From assembly GCF_001507665.1 (NCBI RefSeq), contig NZ_CP013910.1, positions 408,001 to 472,000 of the forward strand: a stretch of 64,000 nt of DNA. The letters are read 5' to 3'. A model generated the notes under the pieces. The model saw only the letters and a list, made by a program, of their open reading frames with translations, was not told the DNA's origin and searched no databases. Source of the stretch: Deinococcus actinosclerus. GTDB taxonomy: Bacteria; Deinococcota; Deinococci; Deinococcales; Deinococcaceae. A program made the translations under genes and the position numbers. Of this stretch, positions 31,704 through 40,580 are shown one piece after another. Position 1 is the first letter of the stretch. Every line of letters starts with the position of its first letter.

Positions 31704-32396
31704 TCAGTTCAGGTTCGGGTCGTAGTCACTGGCGACGGATACCACGCGGCCGATGATGGTGGCTTCGGTCGCGGGGATGTCTTCGAAGGTGCGGTTCTCG
31801 GCGCGGAAGACCGGGCCGAGGCGGGTGGTGGTGTACAGGCGGACGTGCGCGCCGTCTTGGTCGGTGAGGACGTACACGCGGCCTTCTTCGGGGGTGGTGT
31901 CGGCCTGGTCGATGTGGAGGGTGCTGCCGGGGCGGATGCTGGCGGAGCTGACGCCGAGCATCTCTTCGCTGTCCATGCGGAGCAGGAGGGGGCGCTTGAT
32001 GCCAGGGGTGACGAGCTCGTGGTCGACGGCGGGACCGGGGGTGTCGAGGTTGAGGGCGGCGGTGAGCGGGTACACGTCCGAGCTGCCTTCACCGACGAGG
32101 GTGGCATCCATGACCCCAAGGTCAATGCCTGTTTCTCGCTGAAGCTGAGTCAGAGACCAACCTAGTGCGCTGGCCAGAGCAACGACTTTTGAGAAGCCAG
32201 CGTTCCGCAGATCTACCTTGCCCCGCTCGACGTCACTGACCCACCCTTGCGTCATCAGATCGCCCGCTGCAGCCACGATGTCCTCTTGCCCTTTCCCCAG
32301 TTCCAGGCGCCGCATTTTGAGGCGCAGCGCCCAGGTGGGCGGAGCCAATCGTGCGGGTTTGGTCTTAGGCGTCGGCATAGAGGTTAGGGCGTACAT
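31704..32396 (-). CDS. CI-like phage repressor: XRE HTH plus degenerate S24 domain
   Basis: The 230-residue protein has an N-terminal helix-turn-helix (about 22-85, with GKGQEDIVAAAGDLM and WVSDVERGKVDL) and a C-terminal LexA/CI-like domain. The expected catalytic Ser is present (Ser143 in RMDSEEML), but the position of the catalytic Lys is Arg186 (GAHVRLYT). Self-cleavage may therefore be lost. It represses the facing lytic promoter in lysogens. The ATG at 32396 follows a TACAGT -10; an ATG at 32378 is the alternative. It is co-transcribed with the separate S24 peptidase. Confidence 0.85.
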   Translation of the reverse strand: MYALTSMPTPKTKPARLAPPTWALRLKMRRLELGKGQEDIVAAAGDLMTQGWVSDVERGKVDLRNAGFSKVVALASALGWSLTQLQRETGIDLGVMDATLVGEGSSDVYPLTAALNLDTPGPAVDHELVTPGIKRPLLLRMDSEEMLGVSSASIRPGSTLHIDQADTTPEEGRVYVLTDQDGAHVRLYTTTRLGPVFRAENRTFEDIPATEATIIGRVVSVASDYDPNLN

Positions 32397-32419
32397 GGTG
32401 CCTGTACTACGCTCACTGT

Positions 32420-32456
32420 ACGGATTGAGTTCCGGAATCCCCAACGATAAATCCGT
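32420..32456. promoter_or_regulatory. candidate operators between repressor and cro-like genes
   Basis: The half-site CGGAT recurs: 32421-32425 on the plus strand and 32451-32455 on the minus strand, the latter within the near-palindrome CGATAAATCCG (32445-32455). Further copies occur at 32496-32500 inside the lytic promoter and at 32719-32723 (CGGATAAATCCAT) inside the cro-like gene. Confidence 0.55.
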
Positions 32457-32484
32457 GAAATGTCCTCACATCCGCCAATGTACA

Positions 32485-32519
32485 TTGACACTGTACGGAT
32501 AAATTTATATATTTGTCCT
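32485..32519 (+). promoter_or_regulatory. lytic (PR-like) promoter with internal operator
   Basis: A consensus -35 TTGACA (32485-32490), 17-bp spacer, and -10 TATATT (32508-32513) end 6 nt before the ATG at 32520, predicting a leaderless mRNA. An ACGGATAAAT operator candidate lies between the two boxes. Confidence 0.8.
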
Positions 32520-32765
32520 ATGCGAATGACTGAATTACGGCGGCTGCGTGAGGAGCGCGACCTGACACGCGATCAACTCGCAGCCAAGTCCGGCGTCTCC
32601 TCGCTGACTATTCGCGCGCATGAGCTGGGCAGCGTGAAAGGCACTGAAACCCGCACCTCGGAAGCGCTGGCAGGGGCGTTGGGCGTACCTGTCCAGGCTC
32701 TTTTTTTTCCTCTCAATACGGATAAATCCATAAACACGGAGATTTCGGAATTGGTGCCCGCATGA
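32520..32765 (+). CDS. Cro-like XRE-family regulator
   Basis: An 81-residue helix-turn-helix protein (LRRLREERDLTRDQLAAKSG, LTIRAHELGS, EALAGALGVPVQALFF). It is the first gene of the rightward early operon and faces the repressor, the position of Cro. Its C-terminal codons contain another CGGATAAATCC operator-like sequence at 32719-32729. The stop overlaps the next ATG by 4 bp. Confidence 0.8.
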   Translation: MRMTELRRLREERDLTRDQLAAKSGVSSLTIRAHELGSVKGTETRTSEALAGALGVPVQALFFPLNTDKSINTEISELVPA

Positions 32766-32938
32766 CCCGTCAGGCCGCCCCCGCTCTGTACCTCGGCAGC
32801 GTCACCACCGGCAGCGGCGTGGACATCCACAGCCGCGAAGGGCAGATCAAGCTCGCCCGCGCCCTCCTGAGCGTCACCCCCAAGACCACTGACACCGCTC
32901 GGAAGGGCGTGCAGCAGACCGGCAAGAAAGTCGGCTGA
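32762..32938 (+). CDS. small early phage protein, 58 aa
   Basis: ATGA overlap with the cro-like gene and good codon use support this 58-codon frame (TRQAAPALYLGSV at the N-terminus, basic C-terminus ending TGKKVG). No family is recognised. Confidence 0.55.
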   Translation: MTRQAAPALYLGSVTTGSGVDIHSREGQIKLARALLSVTPKTTDTARKGVQQTGKKVG

Positions 32939-32992
32939 AACGAAAAACCGCGCCCTGACCCTGGAAAGTCGGCGCGGAAAGGAGCAATTCCT

Positions 32993-33382
32993 ATGACTCA
33001 TACGATACCAGTTCCCGCCCGCTTCCGCGCCCAGCTCGCTCTGGCCCACGGGGACGCCCGCCTGCGCGGCATGCCGTTCAGCCCCCTCAGTGGGGAGCGC
33101 CTCACCCTGGACGGCCGCACATACGCGCTGGAACTGCTCGAAACGGGCGGCTTCCTGACTGAGAGTGGCCGCGCGAAGTACACCGCGACCCTCACCGACC
33201 TGAGCACCGGCCGGCGCCTCGAGTACGCCGGACTGTGGGCCAAAGCTCGCCGCGCCAGGGACGGCACCGTCCGGCACAGCTACAGCCAGCCGCGCGTGGG
33301 CACGCACCGCACCTGGGTGGACTTCACGTGCGCCCTGCTGACCCACGCCGCGCAGATCTGGGGGCAGGGGGTGGCCGCGTGA
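32993..33382 (+). CDS. hypothetical early phage protein, 129 aa
   Basis: A soluble protein with AAAGGAG 8 nt before its ATG. No motif is recognised. The middle region (TLDGRTYALELLETGGF) looks like beta-strands. Its TGA overlaps the GTG of the next small gene, placing it in the early operon. Confidence 0.65.
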   Translation: MTHTIPVPARFRAQLALAHGDARLRGMPFSPLSGERLTLDGRTYALELLETGGFLTESGRAKYTATLTDLSTGRRLEYAGLWAKARRARDGTVRHSYSQPRVGTHRTWVDFTCALLTHAAQIWGQGVAA

Positions 33383-33492
33383 CCCGCTGGCGGTTCGGCG
33401 TGCACGCCACCCGCGCCCTGTGCGGCGCCTGGACTGGCGCGGGCCTCGTGGCCCTGAGCGTCCTCGCGGTGGCCCTGGCGGTGCACGCATGA
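33379..33492 (+). CDS. 37-aa membrane microprotein of the early operon
   Basis: The GTG start overlaps the preceding stop (GTGA) and the stop overlaps the next ATG (ATGA). A basic N-terminus is followed by one hydrophobic helix (GAGLVALSVLAVALAV). The double coupling argues that it is translated. Confidence 0.5.
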   Translation: MTRWRFGVHATRALCGAWTGAGLVALSVLAVALAVHA

Positions 33493-33692
33493 CGCTCAAG
33501 GCCACACCCAAGGAGCGGCCCGCGCACGCCCTCGCGTTCCTGGCCCGCGCTGGGCTGGGGGAGATCGTCGTGCGCCGCGCTGGGCACCTCGTCGAACGCC
33601 GCTACTACCCGCTGCCCACCTGCACCGAGTGCCGCGCCCACGTGGACCCCGGGACCACCCTCTGCTGGCTGTGCATCGAGGCGCGCCGCTGA
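33489..33692 (+). CDS. small zinc-ribbon phage protein, 67 aa
   Basis: The C-terminal half carries CTEC and CWLC motifs, a single zinc ribbon. The N-terminus is helical and basic. It is coupled on both sides (ATGA upstream, TGATG downstream). Function unknown. Confidence 0.6.
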   Translation: MTLKATPKERPAHALAFLARAGLGEIVVRRAGHLVERRYYPLPTCTECRAHVDPGTTLCWLCIEARR

Positions 33693-33853
33693 TGGCCCGC
33701 TTCAACGATTCCACCCCCACGCCGGACCAGCAGCGCGCCGCCCGGCCTGCCGCCCCTGAGATCTCCGCCGCTGAACACGATCGTCACGCTGCCGCGAACG
33801 CGGAACAGGTGCGTCTCCTGCGCGCCCACCTCACTGGAGGGAAACCATGCTGA
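33692..33853 (+). CDS. small hydrophilic phage protein, 53 aa
   Basis: The ATG overlaps the preceding TGA by one base. The product is Ala-rich, helical and charged ([20 protein letters not shown]). No family is recognised. Confidence 0.5.
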   Translation: MARFNDSTPTPDQQRAARPAAPEISAAEHDRHAAANAEQVRLLRAHLTGGKPC

Positions 33854-33933
33854 TCGGCCTCGCCACCATCGGGATCACGCTGATCCTTGCCTACGCCCTC
33901 ACGCACCTGCCCCGCTCGGCGGTGGACGCATGA
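33847..33933 (+). CDS. 28-aa membrane microprotein
   Basis: The ATG follows GGAGGG by 6 nt, and the stop overlaps the Bet start (ATGA). The peptide is a single hydrophobic helix ([17 protein letters not shown]) with a short polar tail, the second such microprotein in this operon. Confidence 0.5.
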   Translation: MLIGLATIGITLILAYALTHLPRSAVDA

Positions 33934-35129
33934 CCACCCTTGAACACGCCCGCCCCACCAGCATGACCCTCGCTCCCGCGCAACCCGGCCTGACCCGTGA
34001 GCAGATCGACCTCGTCAAACGCACCATCGCCAAAGGCGCCACCGACGATGAACTGAGCCTCTTCGTGCAGCAGTGCGACCGCACCGGTCTCGACCCGTTC
34101 GCGCGGCAGATCTACGCCATCAAACGCTGGGACAACAAGGAGAAGCGCGAAGTGATGGGCGTGCAGGTCAGCATCGATGGCCTGCGCCTCATCGCCGAGC
34201 GCAGCGGCAAGTACGCCGGGCAGATGGGCCCCCTCTGGTGCGGCAAGGACGGCCAGTGGCGCGAAGTGTGGCTGGACGCCACGCCCCCCGCCGCCGCGAA
34301 GGTCGGCGTGCTCCGCGGTGACTTCCGCGAGCCGCTGTGGGCAGTGGCCCGCTGGGACTCGTACGTGCAGACCAACCGCGACGGGAAGCCCGGCCCGATG
34401 TGGTCGAAGATGCCGGACCTGATGCTCGCCAAGGTGGCCGAAGCCCTCGCGCTGCGCAAGGCGTTCCCGCAGGACATGAGCGGCCTGTACACAACCGAGG
34501 AGATGGCCCAGGCCGAGAACGGCCGTGAGGAGCGTCCCGCTCAGCAGGCTCAGACCACCCGCCCCGTCGATGTGACGCGCGAGGTCCAGGAAGCCGCGGG
34601 CACGCCTGCCCACACCCCAGCGCCCAGTTCCGCGCTGGTGAGCGACATTCGGCGCCTGTGGGCCGAAGCGCGCCCGCACATTGATGAGCAGGCGTTCGCG
34701 GCGAAGTACCCGGAGTGGCGCACCGTTCCGGCCCAGGCCGCTGCCCTGCGGGAAGCATTGGTGAGCGTGCTGGGTACTGCGCCCATGCCGGAGTCCGCCC
34801 CGCAGGCCCAGTCGGAGCCCGCCACCGTCCCCGCCGAGGCGATGCTCACCGAAGGGCAGCGCAAGGCCCTGTGCGCCCACGCCAGCCGCGCCGGGGCCAC
34901 CACCAGCGAGGACCGCGCCAGCCTCTGGGCGTACCTCCTGAACAGCGACCTGGGCATCCGAACCCGTGACCTCACGGAAGCGCAGGCGGACGTCATCCTC
35001 GGCACTTCAGCACCTGGAGCAACGACGAAGCCGCCCAGGCCCTGCTGGAAGCCAAGAAGGCGGTGCTGCCGTTTTGACCGCCACGCCTCGCCAGATGACC
35101 CCCGGCCTGCATCAGGTCTGGGTGCGTGA
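33930..35129 (+). CDS. bet: single-strand annealing protein, Bet/RecT family (3' end frameshifted)
   Basis: A 399-residue frame whose first 190 residues are a Bet annealase ([59 protein letters not shown]). Bet pairs complementary strands during phage recombination. After TEAQADVIL (about 35005) the frame turns Arg/Cys/Pro-rich, while another frame reads [19 protein letters not shown] and stops at 35077 in a TTGA overlap with the next gene. One missing C near 35006 would restore that ending. No partner exonuclease gene is seen. Confidence 0.88.
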   Translation: MTTLEHARPTSMTLAPAQPGLTREQIDLVKRTIAKGATDDELSLFVQQCDRTGLDPFARQIYAIKRWDNKEKREVMGVQVSIDGLRLIAERSGKYAGQMGPLWCGKDGQWREVWLDATPPAAAKVGVLRGDFREPLWAVARWDSYVQTNRDGKPGPMWSKMPDLMLAKVAEALALRKAFPQDMSGLYTTEEMAQAENGREERPAQQAQTTRPVDVTREVQEAAGTPAHTPAPSSALVSDIRRLWAEARPHIDEQAFAAKYPEWRTVPAQAAALREALVSVLGTAPMPESAPQAQSEPATVPAEAMLTEGQRKALCAHASRAGATTSEDRASLWAYLLNSDLGIRTRDLTEAQADVILGTSAPGATTKPPRPCWKPRRRCCRFDRHASPDDPRPASGLGA

Positions 35130-35244
35130 TCTCCGCCCCCTCGACGCCCGCCAGCAGGACGCCTTCCTCGTCAGCCTCGCCCTGCACTACGGGCAGAAGG
35201 CCGCTGACAAGATCCGCCACGCCCTGAACCGAGGCGCACCATGA
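35074..35244 (+). CDS. small early phage protein, 56 aa
   Basis: A TTG at 35074 overlaps the ancestral bet stop (TTGA), and the TGA overlaps the start of the replication gene (ATGA). The peptide ([18 protein letters not shown], then [16 protein letters not shown]) is compact and helical. An ATG at 35095 is the alternative start. No family is recognised. Confidence 0.5.
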   Translation: MTATPRQMTPGLHQVWVRDLRPLDARQQDAFLVSLALHYGQKAADKIRHALNRGAP

Positions 35245-36368
35245 CCCCCGCGAAGAACCTGGTGCTGTTCCCGGAGAAGGCCGGCAGATCCGGTGTGCGC
35301 CGGGAGAAGGGCACCTACGGTCTGATCGACAACCCGGTCCTGACGTACCAGAAGCGCAACGGCCGGGCGGACACCCGCGTGCTGACTGCCCTGGCTGAGC
35401 AGGCCAACTACCGGCAGAAGGCCCTGACCATCCCAGAGCTGATGGTTCAGACCGAGCTGGGGCAGCGCGCCGTTGAGAAAGCCCTGGCCCAACTGGTCAG
35501 CGCGGGGCTGTGCGTGGCCGACGGAAAGGCGTGGCGGTACGGCGCTACGAACGGGCGTGCGAACCACCGTGCGAACAGCTGTGCGAATGACCGTGCGTCA
35601 GTTAAGTGCGGCGATGCCGTGCAGCACGCGAAATCCTTCGGCCTGAAGGAAGTAGAAGGACTTAGAAGGAATTTGAAGACCTACAACAACACCTCTTCCA
35701 CGACTTGGACCACCCGCCCCGCGCCGGTTGGTGCTGCTGAGGCAAGCCCAACACGAACCACCACTCAAGGGCAGGCGCCTGACGGCGCGGCCTCTGACGA
35801 GGCCGGGACCGGACACCTGAACTCGTTTCAGGTTGAACCCACCCACACCCACGGAGGACTCGAGAACGTGACAGGCATTGAAGACATTCCGGCCGCGCCC
35901 GCCGCGCCGCAGACCTACCGCGAGGCGCAGGAAGTCCTCACCGCCACCGGCACGTGGGACATCTGGGCCGCGTGGACGAAAGCGCGCCGCCTGGACCGGG
36001 CCGCGCAGGACGCGCAGATCGTCCAGTTCGCTACCTGGGCGCAGGCCGGGCTGAGCACCGAATTGCGGCAGAACGCCAGTGAGATCACTGCGGCGGGCAG
36101 TTACGCCCACCCGTACCTCGCCCTGGCTGACCGCATGAAGCGCGCCGCGAAGGTGTTGGAATCCGAGGCCGCGAACCGTGACGAGCTCCGGCGCACGTAC
36201 GGTGAGCCCCGCTGTCAGCCCGGCGAGCGCCGCCTCGCCCCCAGCGGGCAGGTGTGGACGGTCGACTACGTGGAGTACGGCCTGGTGTACTTCGCCGAGT
36301 CCGGCGCGCCGATGGATCAGGGCGACGCCATCGTGGCCCGCTGGCCCCTGGACGGGGGCGAGGCATGA
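35241..36368 (+). CDS. phage replication protein, O-like (winged helix N-terminus)
   Basis: A 375-residue protein. Residues about 30-110 look like a winged helix (TYQKRNGRADTRVLTALAEQ, LTIPELMVQTELGQRAVEKA). Then comes a repeat-rich Ala/Asn/Arg stretch encoded by the iteron array, a Thr/Pro-rich linker, and a C-terminal helical plus beta domain (QVWTVDYVEYGLVYF). Position upstream of a phage DnaB and the internal iterons match lambda O. The assignment is by layout rather than by a recognised domain. Confidence 0.6.
   Translation: MTPAKNLVLFPEKAGRSGVRREKGTYGLIDNPVLTYQKRNGRADTRVLTALAEQANYRQKALTIPELMVQTELGQRAVEKALAQLVSAGLCVADGKAWRYGATNGRANHRANSCANDRASVKCGDAVQHAKSFGLKEVEGLRRNLKTYNNTSSTTWTTRPAPVGAAEASPTRTTTQGQAPDGAASDEAGTGHLNSFQVEPTHTHGGLENVTGIEDIPAAPAAPQTYREAQEVLTATGTWDIWAAWTKARRLDRAAQDAQIVQFATWAQAGLSTELRQNASEITAAGSYAHPYLALADRMKRAAKVLESEAANRDELRRTYGEPRCQPGERRLAPSGQVWTVDYVEYGLVYFAESGAPMDQGDAIVARWPLDGGEA
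35545..35599 (+). other. iteron array, candidate phage replication origin
   Basis: GTGCGAA occurs at 35557, 35569 and 35581 with partial copies at 35545 (CTACGAA) and 35593 (GTGCGTC), an exact 12-bp period over five units. Just downstream (35635-35695) the sequence becomes purine- and AT-richer with AGAAGGA repeats, as in a DNA unwinding element. Confidence 0.65.
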
Positions 36369-38440
36369 AGCGCGCCCCGAAGCATGACACTGGGTACGCA
36401 CCGTTGTTCCCCTATCTGGGCCTGGCCGCCGGCGCGGTCGTGGCCGAGGGTGAGCTGATCGTCGACAACTTCGCCGGGGGTGGTGGCGCCAGCACCGGCC
36501 TGGAACAGGCCCTGGGCCGCCCGGTGGACATCGCGGTCAACCATGACCCCGAAGCGGTGGCCATGCACGAGGTCAACCACCCGCACACGCAGCACTTCTG
36601 CGAGAGCGTCTGGGAAGTCGACCCGCGTCAGGTCACCGCTGGGCGGCCCGTCGCCCTGGCGTGGTTCTCGCCCGATTGCAAGCACTTCAGCAAGGCCAAG
36701 GGTGGGAAGCCGGTCAGCAAAGAGATCAGGGGCCTTGCGTGGGTGGCGCTGCGCTGGGCCGCCACGGTCCGCCCCCGCGTGATCGTGGTGGAGAACGTCG
36801 AGGAGTTCAGGACGTGGGGGCCCCTCGGCGAGAACGGCCGTCCCTGCCCGAAACAGCAGGGCCGGACCTTCCGCAGCTGGGTGAACGCCCTGCAGCGCCA
36901 CGGGTACCAGGTGCAGTGGCGGGAACTGGTCGCGTACGAGTTCGGCGCGCCCACCAGCCGCAAGAGGCTGTTCATCGTGGCCCGCCGTGACGGTCAGCCC
37001 ATCGTCTGGCCCACCCCCACGCATGGCAAGCCCACCGATCCCCGTGTGCAGTCGAGTGAGCTGGAAGTCTGGAAGACCGCGGCCGACTGCATCGACTGGA
37101 GCATCCCCATCCCCTCGATCTTCGGGCGGAAGAAAGTCTTGGTCCCCGCCACGCACCGTCGGATCGCGCAGGGCATCCTGCGGTTCACCCTCCGCGCCGC
37201 CCGGCCGTTCGTGGTGACCTGCAACCATCAGGGCGACTCGTTCCGGGGTCAGGGCGCAGACGAGCCCATGCGGACCCTGACCGCCGCGCACGACGCGCAC
37301 GGGGCCGTCGTGGCTCAGATGGTCCCGCAGACCTACCAGAACGCTCCCCGCGCCGCCAATGCGCCCCTGGGCACCGCCACCACGCAGAGCAACGCACAGA
37401 CCCTCGTGACCGCGTCCATCGTCGGCTGTGGGGGCCGCGCCGCTCAGGCGCAGCCGCGCGGGCTGGATGAGGGCGTGGGCACCATGACCACCAAGGCGGA
37501 CAAGTGCCTGACCGTTGCCAGTCTGACCAAGATCCGCACCGGCAGCGTCGGCACGCCTGCCACCGAACCCCTGCACACGGTGACGGCCGGCGGTGAACCG
37601 GCCCGGCCCAGCACGGGGAACGTCCACGCCCTGACCAGTGCCACGATCGTAAAGATCGACAACCAGCGCAGCCGCAGCCTCGGCGCGTACCCGGTGGACG
37701 TGCCCGGCACCACCGAGGTCACCAAGGCCAGCAAGGCCGTGGCCACGGTGCAACTCGTCCGGCAGAACGGCGGGCACTGCGCTCCGGAGACTGCCCCGTA
37801 CCCCGCCGACGTGCCCGTGAAGACCGTGACCAGCCAGGGCAAGCCGCACGACGTCCTGACCGCGCAACTCGTCCAGTACAACCGCAACTCACCGCCCAAG
37901 TCGGCGGGCCGCCCGATCAACACCCAGTCCACCCGGGAACGCTTCGGGCTGGCCACCGCGCAGGTGGTGCGGCAGTTCGGGACCAGCGTCGGGCACGCCG
38001 TCAGCGAACCCGCCCGGACCATCACCACGCAGGGCGGCGGGAAGAGTCTCCTGCTCACCGCCGAATGCGGCACGGGGCTGACGGCCGAGCAGCAGGCCGG
38101 GGCGCGGAAGGTGTACGCCTTCCTGCGCGAGCACCTGGGCGCACAGCTGGACCCGCACGCCGATCATGACCGCGGCCTGGTGCTCGTGCACCTGAACGGC
38201 GAGGCGTACGTGATCACCGATATCGGCATGCGGATGCTTGAGCCACGCGAGCTGTACCGCGCGCAGGGGTTCCCGGAGACCTACCAGATCGAGTTCATGA
38301 CGCGGAACAAGAAGGGCAAGGCCGTGCCGCTGTCGAAGCGCGCACAGGTGCGGATGTGTGGGAACGCCGTGCCACCACCCTTCAGCCGCGCCATCGCGCA
38401 CGCCAACCTCGCCATCCCCATGCAAGAGGCGGCGGACTGA
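36365..38440 (+). CDS. DNA (cytosine-5-)-methyltransferase with repeat-rich recognition region
   Basis: A 691-residue methyltransferase. Motif I is NFAGGGGASTGLE (about 32-44), motif IV has the catalytic Cys in SPDCKHFSKAKGG, motif VI is VVENVEEF, motif VIII is RLFIVARR, and motifs IX-X are split to the C-terminus (ELYRAQGFPETY, GNAVPPPFSRAI). Between motifs VIII and IX lies a long target-recognition region built of about seven repeats of roughly 35-45 residues with TVTxxGxx/TAQLVxxxxG patterns. It likely protects phage DNA from host restriction. ATG overlaps the preceding stop. Confidence 0.9.
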   Translation: MKRAPKHDTGYAPLFPYLGLAAGAVVAEGELIVDNFAGGGGASTGLEQALGRPVDIAVNHDPEAVAMHEVNHPHTQHFCESVWEVDPRQVTAGRPVALAWFSPDCKHFSKAKGGKPVSKEIRGLAWVALRWAATVRPRVIVVENVEEFRTWGPLGENGRPCPKQQGRTFRSWVNALQRHGYQVQWRELVAYEFGAPTSRKRLFIVARRDGQPIVWPTPTHGKPTDPRVQSSELEVWKTAADCIDWSIPIPSIFGRKKVLVPATHRRIAQGILRFTLRAARPFVVTCNHQGDSFRGQGADEPMRTLTAAHDAHGAVVAQMVPQTYQNAPRAANAPLGTATTQSNAQTLVTASIVGCGGRAAQAQPRGLDEGVGTMTTKADKCLTVASLTKIRTGSVGTPATEPLHTVTAGGEPARPSTGNVHALTSATIVKIDNQRSRSLGAYPVDVPGTTEVTKASKAVATVQLVRQNGGHCAPETAPYPADVPVKTVTSQGKPHDVLTAQLVQYNRNSPPKSAGRPINTQSTRERFGLATAQVVRQFGTSVGHAVSEPARTITTQGGGKSLLLTAECGTGLTAEQQAGARKVYAFLREHLGAQLDPHADHDRGLVLVHLNGEAYVITDIGMRMLEPRELYRAQGFPETYQIEFMTRNKKGKAVPLSKRAQVRMCGNAVPPPFSRAIAHANLAIPMQEAAD

Positions 38441-39786
38441 TGACCGACTCCGCCCCTCGCGTCGCGCCGCACAACATCGAAGCGGAAACCGCCTTGCTGG
38501 GTAGCGTCCTGCTCGACAACGACACCCTCACCAACGCCGCCGTCGGCCACCTCACCCCCGCCGCCTTCTACCAGCGCCGCCACCAGCTGATCTGGGCGGC
38601 CCTCCCCGCCCTGCGCGAGGCCCGTACCGACGCCGGGCAACCCGGCCCCATCGACCTGATCACCCTTAGCGAAGAACTCACCCGGCGCGGCCAGCTGGAC
38701 GAGGCGGGCGGCCTGACCTACCTGATGGGCCTGGGTGATCAGGTGCCCACCGCCGCGTACGCCGAGCATTACGCCCGGATCGTGCAGGAGAAAGCCATCC
38801 TCCGCGCCAAGATCAGCGCGGCAGGCAAGGTCATGCAGGCCTGCTTCGACCAGCAACTGCCCCTCGAGGAGATCGACGCACTGACCTCGCTGATCCCCAC
38901 GCTCACCCGGGCCGATGCCGGACTGGAAAGCATCGGCGGCGCCGTGGAAGCCGTGCTGCACCAGGCGGAACACGGCACCGGCCCCAACGGTGCACCCACC
39001 GGCCTCAAGGACCTGGATGACCTGATGGGCGGCCTGGAACCCGGGCGCCTGTACGTCCTCGCTGCCCGCCCCGCGATGGGGAAGACTGCGCTGGCCTTCC
39101 AGATGGCCATGCACGTCGCCCAGAAACGCGGGCGGGTGCTGGGCTTCAGCCTGGAAATGCCCACCGAGGAGATCGGCGCGCGCCTGCTGTGCAGCGAAGC
39201 CCGCGTGGACCTCGCCCGGTTCAGTGACAGCCGCCGGGGCAACCGCACCGCCCTGAACGGCCGGGACTGGGAACGCCTCACCAGCGCCGGCAACCGCCTG
39301 CACCAGCTCCCCATGGAGATGCTCGCCAAGCCCGGCCTGCGCCTGCAGGAACTGCTGGACACGGTGCGCCGCGCCCACGCCGCCCAGCCGCTCAGCCTGT
39401 TCGTGCTGGACTACCTGCAACTGGTGCAGGTGTCCGGCCGGGCCGGGGAGAACGCCGTGCAGCGCGTCACCATGATCAGCACTGCCCTGAAGAGCCTTGC
39501 GATGGAACTGGGCATTCCTGTGCTGGCCCTATCGCAGCTGAGCCGCGCCGTGGAGCAGCGCCCCAACCACCGCCCCATGCTCAGCGACCTGCGCGAGTCG
39601 GGTGCTGTCGAGCAGGACGCCGACGTCGTGATGTTCATCTACCGCGACGAGTACTACAACAAGGACACCGACCAGCACGGCGTGGCTGAGGTGATTCTCG
39701 GGAAGCAGCGCAACGGACCGACCGGCACCGTGAAACTCCAGTTCCACAGCGCCTTCACGCGCTTCAACGACCTCGCCCTTCACTGA
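38440..39786 (+). CDS. dnaB: phage-encoded replicative DNA helicase DnaB
   Basis: A 448-residue DnaB helicase, the same length as the chromosomal copy at 11704 and nearly identical over its last 80 residues ([20 protein letters not shown] and the following RESGA block). Walker A is [10 protein letters not shown] and Walker B is LFVLDYLQL. The middle section (about 140-300) is more divergent. The likely origin is capture of the host gene. It would let the phage load its own helicase at the iteron origin. TGATG overlap with the methyltransferase. Confidence 0.93.
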   Translation: MTDSAPRVAPHNIEAETALLGSVLLDNDTLTNAAVGHLTPAAFYQRRHQLIWAALPALREARTDAGQPGPIDLITLSEELTRRGQLDEAGGLTYLMGLGDQVPTAAYAEHYARIVQEKAILRAKISAAGKVMQACFDQQLPLEEIDALTSLIPTLTRADAGLESIGGAVEAVLHQAEHGTGPNGAPTGLKDLDDLMGGLEPGRLYVLAARPAMGKTALAFQMAMHVAQKRGRVLGFSLEMPTEEIGARLLCSEARVDLARFSDSRRGNRTALNGRDWERLTSAGNRLHQLPMEMLAKPGLRLQELLDTVRRAHAAQPLSLFVLDYLQLVQVSGRAGENAVQRVTMISTALKSLAMELGIPVLALSQLSRAVEQRPNHRPMLSDLRESGAVEQDADVVMFIYRDEYYNKDTDQHGVAEVILGKQRNGPTGTVKLQFHSAFTRFNDLALH

Positions 39787-39828
39787 CCCCCAGCCTCCCG
39801 GCCGGTGGGCTGGGGAAGGAGCAGCAAC

Positions 39829-40518
39829 ATGACCACGACGCACCGCACCTACGGCATCTACGCACTGGAATTCCTGGGACTCACCTCGAAAGAAGTCCGC
39901 GAGATCGGCTGGGTGCACGACATCAAATGGGCGTTCATGGTGGGCGCCAAGCCCGAACGGAAGTTCGAACTCGACCACGCCCAGGTGCTGTTCGGTGCGG
40001 CGGACAGCAGCGGCCTCAAGCTGGAGATCTGCCCCCGCATGTCCGGCGGTCACCTGCCCGGCGTGATGGTGCCCACGACGCTTCAGGGCAGCCTGAACAC
40101 CGTCGCGGAGGGACCGAAGACGAAGTTCACGACCCGCGTGTCCCAGGAGGCGCTGGAACAAGCCGGGCTGACCTCGGCCGTGCTGTTCGAAGCGAGCTGC
40201 AGCCTGGAATGCACGGTCAGTGACATGCCCACCCTGGAAGAGCAGACCGAAGCGCAAATCCAGGAAGAGCTCGCCGCGAACCGGGCACTGGAAGGCCAGG
40301 AACCCCTGTTTGACGACGTGCAGGCGGAAGTCCAGCAGGTGGCAGCTGAGCGCCAGCACCGCACGGACCTCGCTGCTCACTTGAACGCCGCGCCCGCCCT
40401 CGACGAGCCCGTCTTCGTGGATGCCGGTCCCGTGCCGCCCCGCTTGGTCATCGACCCGAAACAGCCGGACGAGGACCTGCCCTTCAACCTGCCCGACACC
40501 GACGGCGCCGCCGACTGA
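39829..40518 (+). CDS. hypothetical phage protein, 229 aa
   Basis: AAGGAG precedes the ATG by 7 nt. The first 130 residues look globular (IYALEFLGLTSKEVREIGWV) and the remainder is acidic and Gln/Glu-rich with a flexible C-terminus ending in Asp/Ala, a shape seen in single-strand DNA-binding accessory proteins. No family is recognised, so function is left open. Confidence 0.65.
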   Translation: MTTTHRTYGIYALEFLGLTSKEVREIGWVHDIKWAFMVGAKPERKFELDHAQVLFGAADSSGLKLEICPRMSGGHLPGVMVPTTLQGSLNTVAEGPKTKFTTRVSQEALEQAGLTSAVLFEASCSLECTVSDMPTLEEQTEAQIQEELAANRALEGQEPLFDDVQAEVQQVAAERQHRTDLAAHLNAAPALDEPVFVDAGPVPPRLVIDPKQPDEDLPFNLPDTDGAAD

Positions 40519-40529
40519 ACTCAACACGC

Positions 40530-40554
40530 GGGGCGAGCACATCACGCTCGCCCC
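40530..40554 (+). other. 9-bp hairpin between early genes
   Basis: GGGGCGAGC and GCTCGCCCC form a perfect stem around seven bases, directly before an AGGAG site. There is no T-run, so it is either a weak terminator or a structure controlling the following frame. Confidence 0.45.
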
Positions 40555-40580
40555 AGGAGACCGTTATGCCTGCACCCACA

